Below are positions 24,979 through 32,332 of a stretch of 64,000 bases of DNA, piece after piece. Where the stretch lies: positions 1-64,000 of the forward strand of contig NZ_AUFB01000020.1 in assembly GCF_000426285.1 (NCBI RefSeq). Reading direction: 5' to 3'. The position numbers and the translations under genes were made by a program. The DNA is from Rhizobium leucaenae USDA 9039. GTDB taxonomy: Bacteria; Pseudomonadota; Alphaproteobacteria; Rhizobiales; Rhizobiaceae. How positions within the stretch are numbered: the first letter of the stretch is position 1; the number at the start of each line of letters is the position of its first letter. The notes under the pieces are model-generated. The model was not told the origin of the DNA. It worked only from the letters and a program-made list of their open reading frames with translations, and made no database searches.

Positions 24979-26439
24979 ATGGCAGCACTCAAACTCAAGG
25001 ATCCATCCCTTCTGCGCGGCCAATGTTTCATTGCGGGCGAGTGGCTGGACGCTGATGACGGCCAGGCGATTGATGTCGACAATCCGGCAGACGGCACGAC
25101 GATCGCTACCGTTCCGAAGATGGGCCGCACCGAGACCAGACGAGCCATCGCGGCGGCGGAGGCGGCATTGCCGGCCTGGCGCGCACTGACCGGCAAGGAG
25201 CGGGCGGCGATCCTGCGCAAATGGTTCGAGCTCCTGATGGAGAACCAGGACGACCTCGCCTCCATCATGACCGCAGAGCAGGGCAAGCCTTTTCCGGAAG
25301 CCAAAGGCGAAATTGTCTATGCCGCGTCTTATATCGAATGGTTCGGCGAAGAAGCAAAGCGCGTCTATGGCGACACTATTCCGGCTCCGACCGCGGACAA
25401 ACGTATCGTCGTCATCAAACAGCCGATCGGGGTGTGCGCAGCGATCACGCCATGGAATTTTCCGGCTGCAATGATCACCCGGAAAGTCGGACCAGCGCTG
25501 GCCGCGGGCTGCACGATGGTGATAAAACCGGCGAGCCAGACGCCATTGTCGGCGCTAGCCCTGTGCGTGCTGGCCGATCGGGCCGGCGTGCCGAAGGGCG
25601 TGTTGTCGTGCGTGACCGGATCGGCCTCGGACATCGGCGCTGAGTTGACCTCAAATCCCACCGTTCGAAAGCTGAGCTTCACCGGTTCGACGGAGATCGG
25701 CAAGGCCCTGATGGCGCAATGCGCGCAGACGGTCAAACGGACGTCAATGGAGCTTGGGGGCAACGCGCCGTTCATCGTCTTCGACGATGCCGATGTCGAA
25801 GCGGCGGTCAAGGGTGCGATTGCTTCAAAATATCGAAATGCCGGTCAGACCTGCGTGTGCGCCAACCGCTTTCTGGTCCAGTCAGGAATTCATGACGCTT
25901 TCGTCAAGCGGTTGGCAGAAGTAGTGTCCGGCCTCAAAGTCGGGAGCGGTTTTGATGAAGATGTCCAGATCGGTCCACTGATCGACGACAAGGCCGTCGC
26001 GAAAGTCGAGGAGTTGGTCTCGGATGCCGTCGGCCGTGGCGGCCGTGTCGTGGCAGGAGGACGCCGCCACGCCCTCGGCCACCGCTTTTTCGAAGCAACG
26101 GTCCTTGCCGATGTATCGCCCGATGCTCAGATCTTCGCTGAAGAAATCTTCGGGCCTGTTGCGCCCGTCTTCCGTTTCGACACCGAGGAGGAGGCGATCC
26201 GCCTCGCCAACAACACCCAGTTCGGGCTGGCCGCCTATTTTTATGGCCGTGACATCGCGCGCGTCTGGCGCGTCGCCGAGGCGCTCGAATACGGCATCGT
26301 CGGCATCAACGAGGGTCTAATCTCGACCGAGGTCGCTCCTTTCGGTGGCGTGAAGGAAAGCGGCAACGGTCGCGAGGGATCGAAGTACGGCATGGATGAT
26401 TATCTAGAGATCAAATATATGTGCATGGGGATTTCATGA
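24979..26439 (+). CDS. NAD(P)-dependent succinate-semialdehyde dehydrogenase-like aldehyde dehydrogenase
   Basis: 486 aa. The GabD-type N-terminal part (FIAGEWLDADDGQAIDVDNP), the cofactor region ITPWNFPAAMITRKVGPALA, MELGGNAPFIVFDDAD and the catalytic cysteine in NAGQTCVCANRF at about residue 293 all point to the succinate-semialdehyde branch, as does the ending GGVKESGNGREGSKYG. It would oxidise a short omega-oxo acid to the dicarboxylate entering the TCA cycle. Start preceded by AAAGGACAG. Its stop overlaps the adenylate kinase start (ATGA). Confidence 0.9.
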   Translation: MAALKLKDPSLLRGQCFIAGEWLDADDGQAIDVDNPADGTTIATVPKMGRTETRRAIAAAEAALPAWRALTGKERAAILRKWFELLMENQDDLASIMTAEQGKPFPEAKGEIVYAASYIEWFGEEAKRVYGDTIPAPTADKRIVVIKQPIGVCAAITPWNFPAAMITRKVGPALAAGCTMVIKPASQTPLSALALCVLADRAGVPKGVLSCVTGSASDIGAELTSNPTVRKLSFTGSTEIGKALMAQCAQTVKRTSMELGGNAPFIVFDDADVEAAVKGAIASKYRNAGQTCVCANRFLVQSGIHDAFVKRLAEVVSGLKVGSGFDEDVQIGPLIDDKAVAKVEELVSDAVGRGGRVVAGGRRHALGHRFFEATVLADVSPDAQIFAEEIFGPVAPVFRFDTEEEAIRLANNTQFGLAAYFYGRDIARVWRVAEALEYGIVGINEGLISTEVAPFGGVKESGNGREGSKYGMDDYLEIKYMCMGIS

Positions 26440-27023
26440 TGGTCAATCTGGTCCTCATTGGCCCCCCGGGAGCCGGGAAAGGGACGCAGGCCGAGCGTCT
26501 CGTGCGGGACTACGGGCTTTTGCATATCTCCACCGGAGATCTGCTGCGCGAGGCGATCAGAGCAGAGACATCGCTCGGGCTTGCGGCCAAGGCGGCAGTC
26601 GATAGCGGGACACTCGTCCCGGATGAGGTCGTAGTCGACCTGGTTGAACAACGTTTGTCTGACAGAAAACCGGAACAAGGATTTATCCTGGACGGCTTTC
26701 CGCGAACGGTTGCGCAGGCCGAGGCGCTAGAGCGCCTGCTTTACAGCCTAAACAGGCCGCTCGATCACGTCGTCATATTCGATATCGCGATCGACCTCCT
26801 CGAAGCGCGGATTGCGAAGAGAGCCGAACAGTCGCGCGCCGTCGGCGCTCAAACACGCTCCGACGATAACGCCGAGGTGTTGAAGAAAAGAGTCGAAGAG
26901 TTTGCTCGCGCTACGGCGGCGTTGTCGCCGTTCTACGAACATCGCCGGTTGCTTCGTCGTGTTGACGCTGCGGCCGGCATTGACAACGTCGCCGCCCAAA
27001 TCGGCGCTTTGCTGGAGCGGTGA
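26436..27023 (+). CDS. adk: Adenylate kinase, short-lid form
   Basis: 195 aa. Walker A GPPGAGKGTQAERL at residues about 8-21, STGDLLREAIRAET, the LDGFPRTVAQAEALE segment and a shortened lid around AKRAEQSRAVGAQTRSDDN. It interconverts ATP and AMP with two ADP. The start (ATG 26436) overlaps the upstream dehydrogenase stop, so it belongs to the catabolic operon rather than being the housekeeping copy beside ribosomal genes. A likely role is removal of AMP made by the CoA ligase; inference. Confidence 0.9.
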   Translation: MMVNLVLIGPPGAGKGTQAERLVRDYGLLHISTGDLLREAIRAETSLGLAAKAAVDSGTLVPDEVVVDLVEQRLSDRKPEQGFILDGFPRTVAQAEALERLLYSLNRPLDHVVIFDIAIDLLEARIAKRAEQSRAVGAQTRSDDNAEVLKKRVEEFARATAALSPFYEHRRLLRRVDAAAGIDNVAAQIGALLER

Positions 27024-27071
27024 ATTAAGTCTGGTGGTGAACTTCTGACCAATATTGATGGGAGGTCGCTA

Positions 27072-28028
27072 GTGACCCGGCAGGATTTTTGTGAGAACGA
27101 TGTGGTGGTCCCGACGGTCGCGCTTGTGACAGACGAACCGGCCAGAATCCTGCGCTATGCGCGCGATTCTTTTCTTGCCGGTGTCCCAGTTGCCTTGGTT
27201 ACGCTGGTTGAGGTTCGCGGCGGCGCGGCGCGCGCGGTTGGAGCACAGATGGCAGTGCGAGGAGACGGCCGATACTGCGGCTTTGTCTCCGGTGGCTGTA
27301 CCGAAGCAGCCATTGCCGCGGAAGCTGTCGAGGCTCTGCGCAATGGGCGTGATCGATTCCTGCGGCTTGGAGAAGGTTCGCCATTCTTCGATATCGTGCT
27401 TCCTTGCGGGGGAGGGATCAACCTCTCAATTCACATCCTCAAAAATGCAGATCCGGTGGGCCAGGTTTTGTCACATCTGGCCTCCCGACGCCCCGCTAGT
27501 CTTCGGTATACGCCTGGATCAGAATCAATGGAGTTCGGTGGAGAGGGCAGCCGGAACCAAATCGGCTGGTTCGACGGAACTTTCATTACGCGCTACCAGC
27601 CGGTCATCCGCCTCCTTCTTTGCGGACGATCGGTCGAACTGGCAACAACCGCCGCTGTGGCGACGGCGGCCGGCTATCAGGTCGAGCAGATGGACCCGAC
27701 CATCGAAAGTAATGCGTTCGCTTCTAAGATTGACATGTTTTCCGCAGTTGCGTTGCTGTTCCACGACCTTGACCGGGAGTTGCCATTGCTCCAGGGCGCG
27801 TTGTCCTCCGATTCATTTTACATCGGCGCTCTGGGAAGCAGGCGGACCCACGAGAAACGGATCGCCTTGCTTCGCAAGCATGGCTTTGATGACGCGGATA
27901 TCGCCAGGATCAAAGCGCCGATAGGCATCTTCGACAAGGCCAGAGATGCTTCGTCGATAGCGCTTTCTGTAATTGCCGACATCGCAGTGACCAGAACTTT
28001 GGCTCAACAGGGATGGGCGGAAGGATAG
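27072..28028 (+). CDS. xdhC: XdhC/CoxI-family molybdenum hydroxylase maturation factor
   Basis: 318 aa from GTG at 27072 with GGGAGGT upstream. N-terminal XdhC domain with the conserved GGAARAVGAQMAVRGDGRYCGFVSGGCTE region in two parts (GGAARAVGAQM; GFVSGGCTEAAIAAEAVEAL) and FDIVLPCGGGINLSI, and a C-terminal Rossmann domain with FYIGALGSRRTHEKRI and RIKAPIGIF. XdhC proteins bind and protect molybdenum cofactor and deliver it in sulfurated form to xanthine-dehydrogenase-type enzymes. Its place at the end of the plus-strand operon ties that operon to the hydroxylase 15 kb away. Confidence 0.92.
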   Translation: MTRQDFCENDVVVPTVALVTDEPARILRYARDSFLAGVPVALVTLVEVRGGAARAVGAQMAVRGDGRYCGFVSGGCTEAAIAAEAVEALRNGRDRFLRLGEGSPFFDIVLPCGGGINLSIHILKNADPVGQVLSHLASRRPASLRYTPGSESMEFGGEGSRNQIGWFDGTFITRYQPVIRLLLCGRSVELATTAAVATAAGYQVEQMDPTIESNAFASKIDMFSAVALLFHDLDRELPLLQGALSSDSFYIGALGSRRTHEKRIALLRKHGFDDADIARIKAPIGIFDKARDASSIALSVIADIAVTRTLAQQGWAEG

Positions 28029-28138
28029 ATGTTCGACTCCGTGGCCCCGGCTATGATTGGTTCCGAGCTGTGTCAGAAGCATCGCGCATTGTCGGAATAG
28101 TTCGGGCGGCGTCGCGAACACACGAGAGATCGATCAGA

Positions 28139-28810
28139 TTACGCTTTCAGTATTCCGCCAGCGGCGCGTATCGCCTCGGGCGTGTCCACGTCCAGCAATG
28201 CAGCTTCCCCGATCTCTACGGAAACGATTGGCAGGCTGGACGTTTCTATAATCTGACGAGCTCCAACATCGCCTTCGAGGTGCGCCACCGCCTGGAACAG
28301 CGATTTTGGAAGTATAACGGGATTTCCCGGCTTGCCGTCTCCCGTCGCGCGGACGACCACTTCGCCATCGGCGATACTGAAAGCCGCAATAAGCTGATCC
28401 AGATCGTCGCTTGTCAACCCAGGCATATCGGCGAGCATGACCAACACCGCATCTGCTCCTAGAGCATTGCAGCGTATAACCCCTGAAGCAAGTGATGTTG
28501 CCATCCCTTGCTCGTGTATCGGGTTTTCGACACACTCGACAGCCAAGCCATCGAGCGCACCTTCAATTTCAAGTCGGCGATGACCTGTGACAACGATCAC
28601 AGTATCGGCAGTCGAACCGAGCGCCACCTGGGCGGAACGTCGTACGAGAGCAGTGCCGTTAAATTCCGCAAGCAACTTGGACGCACCTGCCTTTCCTATT
28701 CGACTGGAACGTCCCGCCGCAAGCAAGATAACGAAAACACGGGGATCGAGAAGGCGCTCTTTGGGTCGCTGATCATTGTCTTCTCTGTTAGACATTGTTT
28801 CTCCTACCAT
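28139..28810 (-). CDS. mocA: MocA-like molybdenum cofactor cytidylyltransferase (NTP transferase domain)
   Basis: 223 aa. MobA-like nucleotidyltransferase fold: VILLAAGRSSRIGKAGASKL at about residues 27-46, the GMATSLASGV segment and the metal-binding VLVMLADMPGLTSDD, then RATGDGKPGNPVILPKSLF. It is likely to add CMP to molybdopterin, giving the MCD form used by this class of bacterial molybdenum hydroxylases. It converges on xdhC with a 110-bp gap. Start at 28810 or at the second Met (28795). Together with xdhC it makes the island self-sufficient for cofactor tailoring. Confidence 0.88.
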   Translation of the reverse strand: MVGETMSNREDNDQRPKERLLDPRVFVILLAAGRSSRIGKAGASKLLAEFNGTALVRRSAQVALGSTADTVIVVTGHRRLEIEGALDGLAVECVENPIHEQGMATSLASGVIRCNALGADAVLVMLADMPGLTSDDLDQLIAAFSIADGEVVVRATGDGKPGNPVILPKSLFQAVAHLEGDVGARQIIETSSLPIVSVEIGEAALLDVDTPEAIRAAGGILKA

Positions 28811-29345
28811 ATCCGTGCGCGCTAGCCGTCAGCCTCTGTGCGTCCGGCGCTCCTTGAGCCTGCAATACCCTATGATTGAGATCAATGGCCGGATTCATGT
28901 TAAGAGGACGCCGTCGCTTTGTCGCAAAGGAATTGTTCGATCTGTCAGGCGACCTCGTCGGCTTCGGTGATCGGAACGCGGCGTTCAACCTGTCGACCGG
29001 TCGTGGCGATGAGTTTGCGTATGGCGGACGGCCCTATCCGAGCGACAGACCGAAGCCCTCTGTCCCACGGGACATGTTCACGCCCGATCTTCGTATTGAT
29101 GCCCTGAAGGTGCAAAAGCAGAAATTCACTGATTTGCGTTTGCAAGCCAGAGGTCGGAGGTTCGGAATTGGTTCAACTGCAAAACGTTGGCTGAAAGGAG
29201 GCTCGCGCGGCACGCGGCTTTGCGGAGCGTGTCAGGATTGGCACCAGTCCTCATCCGCGGATTGGAGGCGCGTCCAAGTGTACGCCGCAGTGACGCGATA
29301 TCCGATAGATTCTGCGGTGCAGACCTCGAGCGAAAAGAGGAATCG
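28811..29345. other. Gene-free region with diverged repeat copy B
   Basis: No complete gene is supported on either strand in these 535 bp. 29003-29123 resembles 8308-8430. The rest holds no element I recognise. Confidence 0.4.
29003..29123 (+). repeat. Diverged intergenic repeat, copy B (partner at 8308-8430)
   Basis: Same orientation and same conserved reading frame as copy A; shared words include GAGTTTGC, CCGAAGCC, GATCTTC and AAGGTG in matching order. Together the two copies bracket the molybdenum-hydroxylase island. Confidence 0.5.
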
Positions 29346-30173
29346 TCAGGTGATGCGCCGGATGCTGTCGGCGATTTCCTTGGGCTCGAATACTTTCTTC
29401 CAGTCGTCCCTCATCAGAGCAGGAATGCCAAATTCGATCGCCTTGTTGCACGCGTCTGAGAAGACACCAGGCGTTTCCTCGAAAATCACCGCGCCTAGGA
29501 CGTTCAGGTGGCCGAGCAGGAAATCCCGAGCCGCTTCCTTCGGGACTCCCCGTGCGACGCATTCGTCCATGGCCTGGCGCATGACGACAAGGAGCGAAGC
29601 GCAGACCGTTTCCGACAGGCCGGGTTCGAGCAAGGCGATTTGTTCAACCGTGACCCGGTGCGATCGCATGACAGGTGCCCAGATCACTTTGGCCACCTCT
29701 TCCCCAAGAGCATAATGTTCTTCGGGGCCTTGCATCAGCGCGGAGACTATGTGCTGCTTGGCCGCCATTCCTCCGAAGAAATCGCGCTTCGCGTGCGGGT
29801 CCGTCTCGTCGTTGAAGATCGGAGGATGGCATGGATGGGTCACGAAGTACGTGAGGTCCGGACGATCCGGCAGGTGTCCGGCCGCCGGAGCCGCAGCGTC
29901 GAGCGCAATCACCATCGTGCCCGGTCGGAGTTTCGCCTCAATGCTCGAGGCCACTTTGCCTATTGCAGTGTCCGGGACGGCCAATATGACCACGTCGACG
30001 CCGTCAAGCGCCTGATCGACATCAACGGTGTCGATGCCAAGTTCTTTCTCAAGGCGAGCCTTGCCGCTGGCGCTCACTTCGACGTGGCGAACGTCGAACC
30101 GAGAGCCCTTGAGATTTTTCGTCAGGCGGCATCCCATTTTTCCACCAGCACCGAACAGCGCAACCGAGGTCAT
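29346..30173 (-). CDS. 6-phosphogluconate-dehydrogenase-like NAD(P) oxidoreductase, possible D-apionate oxidoisomerase (ApnO) family
   Basis: 275 aa. N-terminal Rossmann domain VALFGAGGKMGCRLTKNL and VVILAVPDTAIGKVASSI, then the distinctive segment YFVTHPCHPPIFNDETDPH at about residues 109-127 and a helical C-terminal domain (LEPGLSETVCASLLVVMRQA, FLLGHLNVLGAVIFEE). From memory this combination matches the family that includes ApnO of apiose/apionate catabolism, so a branched or methylated sugar-acid substrate is possible. Upstream is a dyad-rich promoter region (30188-30242). A 413-bp gap separates it from purU, so it may be a separate transcription unit. Confidence 0.7.
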   Translation of the reverse strand: MTSVALFGAGGKMGCRLTKNLKGSRFDVRHVEVSASGKARLEKELGIDTVDVDQALDGVDVVILAVPDTAIGKVASSIEAKLRPGTMVIALDAAAPAAGHLPDRPDLTYFVTHPCHPPIFNDETDPHAKRDFFGGMAAKQHIVSALMQGPEEHYALGEEVAKVIWAPVMRSHRVTVEQIALLEPGLSETVCASLLVVMRQAMDECVARGVPKEAARDFLLGHLNVLGAVIFEETPGVFSDACNKAIEFGIPALMRDDWKKVFEPKEIADSIRRIT

Positions 30174-30187
30174 GAACTCCCCCTCAT

Positions 30188-30242
30188 TGAGTGATATGAC
30201 GTTATACCTTATTGCCTGGAGTGGTGATTAGTCAATCACTCA
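30188..30242. promoter_or_regulatory. Inverted repeats upstream of the ApnO-like gene, operator candidates
   Basis: GTGATT-AGTC-AATCAC (30224-30239) is a perfect 6+4+6 dyad. TGAGTGAT (30188-30195) and ATCACTCA (30235-30242) form a second, longer-range inverted repeat of 8-bp arms 39 bp apart. They lie 15-69 bp before the start codon at 30173. GntR-type operators often have GTGAT arms; assignment is speculative. Confidence 0.45.
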
Positions 30243-30586
30243 GAGAGGCAATGTGATGTGGTCGCGATGGCGGAAGCGACGCAAGTCTACGCGAAAGCTG
30301 TGATGGCTAATCAGTGCTGGCAAGGGCGCCCCCATTCAATCGGACTCCACGAGTATGCGTGAATAGCGGCTCTGCATTGAGCTTAAAAATCAGAGTTGAC
30401 AGTCCGCGTGGGGCGGTCCTTCGACGCGAAGCTGTAGCCCCATTGCGTCTCCTCTCTCCTTATTAACTCGTAAGCGCGACTTGCAGGACGAAAGTGATAG
30501 CCAACTCTGTCTTCGTCCCTGCATCTTTTTCAAGATCTCCTGCGGCCGCCTTCACAAGTCCCCTGTCTGCGATCGATGATTTTATG
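30243..30586. other. Gene-free gap; nothing recognised
   Basis: About 344 bp between the dyads above and the purU stop codon. No supported reading frame, repeat or hairpin with a U tract was noticed. It contains the downstream region of the purU-to-mocD operon and possibly promoter elements for the ApnO-like gene. Confidence 0.4.
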
Positions 30587-31471
30587 TCAGCCCATCCTTT
30601 CAGAGGCGTGGGAGCCTGGGCTTGCTGGAAACACTACTGTGCGGTTTCCATTAATGAACGTTCGATGATGAATGTGAGCATGAACGGCACGCGCCAGTAC
30701 TTGACTCTCGACATCTCTGCCGATTGAGACATAGTCGTCGGCACTCTGGGCGTGGGTAATGCGGGCGGTATCCTGCTCGATGATTGGACCCTCGTCTAGG
30801 TCGGCCGTGACATAGTGCGCTGTCGCCCCGATCAGCTTGACGCCACGCTCATAGGCCTGCTTGTAAGGGCTGGCGCCCTTAAAGCTGGGCAAGAAAGAGT
30901 GGTGGATGTTTATGATCCGCCCTGACATCTCCTGGCACATCCGATCGGAAAGAACCTGCATGTAGCGGGCCAGGACGATCAGGTCAGTGCCGGTCGTCAG
31001 CACCAGATCCATGATTCGCTCCTCTGCCTGCGGCTTGTTCTCCTTCGTCACTGGGATGTGATGGAAGGGGATGTCGTGATTGACGACGATCTTCTGATAG
31101 TCGAGATGGTTGGACACCACCCCGACAATATCGATCGGCAGGGCACCGATGCGCCAGCGATAGAGAAGGTCGTTGAGGCAGTGGCCAAAGCGCGACACCA
31201 TCAGCAGAACCTTCGTCCGGCTCTTTGCGTCGTGGATTTCGGATGTCATGCCGAATTTTTCCGCGATCGGTTTGAAACCTGCGATAAGCTTGTCCCGTGT
31301 CTCTCCTCCCTCCGAGATGAACGAGACCCGCATAAAGAATCTTCCCGTGTCGAGATCGTCGAACTGTGACGAATCCACAATATTACACCCCACATCGGCC
31401 AGATAGCTTGAGATCGCGGCCACGATGCCGCGCGCCGACTCGCAGGATACGGTCAGATTGTAGGTTTTCAT
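30587..31471 (-). CDS. purU: Formyltetrahydrofolate deformylase
   Basis: 294 aa. N-terminal ACT domain (LTVSCESARGIVAAISSYLA, SSQFDDLDTGRFFMRVSF) and C-terminal formyltransferase-like domain with the catalytic region NIHHSFLPSFKGASPYKQAY and GATAHYVTADLDEGPIIEQD. It releases formate from 10-formyl-THF. Placed 30 bp after a panB paralogue and in line with mocFED, it probably disposes of one-carbon units produced by an oxygenase-type demethylation rather than serving purine synthesis. The C-terminal 30 residues (to GSHASERMG) extend slightly past the usual end. Confidence 0.93.
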   Translation of the reverse strand: MKTYNLTVSCESARGIVAAISSYLADVGCNIVDSSQFDDLDTGRFFMRVSFISEGGETRDKLIAGFKPIAEKFGMTSEIHDAKSRTKVLLMVSRFGHCLNDLLYRWRIGALPIDIVGVVSNHLDYQKIVVNHDIPFHHIPVTKENKPQAEERIMDLVLTTGTDLIVLARYMQVLSDRMCQEMSGRIINIHHSFLPSFKGASPYKQAYERGVKLIGATAHYVTADLDEGPIIEQDTARITHAQSADDYVSIGRDVESQVLARAVHAHIHHRTFINGNRTVVFPASPGSHASERMG

Positions 31472-31501
31472 CGTCTTCTTATCCTTCTAAAAAAATGGCG
31501 T

Positions 31502-32308
31502 TCAAGCTTGATCCAGCATTCTCAGGAACGCGCCCATCTCTTCGGCATTGATCCCGACGAGATGCTTTTCTTCAGGGTAAGCACCGGTTCTGACATCCTC
31601 AGCAAACTCCTTGAAAGCGGCGATGCGCTCACGCTGCAGCCGGTCATGTTCGGCGGCGAAGTTACGGTAGACCTTGGCATGGCGGGGATAGTGGTCACGA
31701 TTGGCGCCGAGCACATCGTCGGCGAAGAGATATTGGGCGTCGCAGCCGCCGCCTGCCCCCATCGAGATCATCAGCATCGAGGTGTTGCTGCTGATGGCGG
31801 CGGCGACGTCCCCCGGCACGACTTCGATTTCGGCGGCGAAGGCGCCGGCCTCTTCGAGCGCCTTGGTCTGCCGCCAGATCTCGGCCGCGCTCGCCGCCGT
31901 CTTGCCGACGGCGCGGAAGCCGCCCGTCCAGGTCGCTTTCGACGGGATCAGCCCGAGATGGCCGCAGACGGGGATGCCCTCGTCGCGCAGGCGCCGGATC
32001 GTCTGCAGGCTTGCGGCGCAATAGACGGCATCGCCGCCGGCCTTCAGCGCCGCGAATGCGGCGCGCAGATAATCTTCGGCCGAGACATGGTCGCCATATT
32101 CGAGACCCGGAATGGCAAAGGGCGTGGGGGCGATCTCGCGGAAGACCGGACCGAGCAGCGACGGCGGCACCGAGACAATGTCGATCCCGGCCTTTTCGGC
32201 GGCTTCGGCCTCCTCGAGCGAGGTGACTCGCAGCATAGTCAGCTGGCGCTTGCCCTTTTCCGCAAGCAGATCGGCAACGGTTGCACGCTTATGTTTTTTC
32301 ATCATCAA
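31502..32308 (-). CDS. panB: PanB-family ketopantoate hydroxymethyltransferase paralogue
   Basis: 268 aa TIM-barrel protein. PanB features: a start of the type TVADLLAEKGKRQLTMLRV, the alpha-keto-acid/metal region GGDAVYCAASLQTIRRLRDE, PVCGHLGLIPSKATWTGGF and FAAEIEVVPGDVAAAIS, and ISMGAGGGCDAQYLFADDVL. Canonical PanB moves a hydroxymethyl group from methylene-THF to alpha-ketoisovalerate. The sequence departs from standard PanB wording (VTAYDY, GDSL) in its N-terminal half, so it may be a specialised paralogue. It lies 24 bp downstream of mocF and 30 bp upstream of purU, which suggests a job in one-carbon transfer linked to a demethylase. Confidence 0.82.
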   Translation of the reverse strand: MMMKKHKRATVADLLAEKGKRQLTMLRVTSLEEAEAAEKAGIDIVSVPPSLLGPVFREIAPTPFAIPGLEYGDHVSAEDYLRAAFAALKAGGDAVYCAASLQTIRRLRDEGIPVCGHLGLIPSKATWTGGFRAVGKTAASAAEIWRQTKALEEAGAFAAEIEVVPGDVAAAISSNTSMLMISMGAGGGCDAQYLFADDVLGANRDHYPRHAKVYRNFAAEHDRLQRERIAAFKEFAEDVRTGAYPEEKHLVGINAEEMGAFLRMLDQA

Positions 32309-32332
32309 TTCCTTTGAAAATAATTGGACGGC

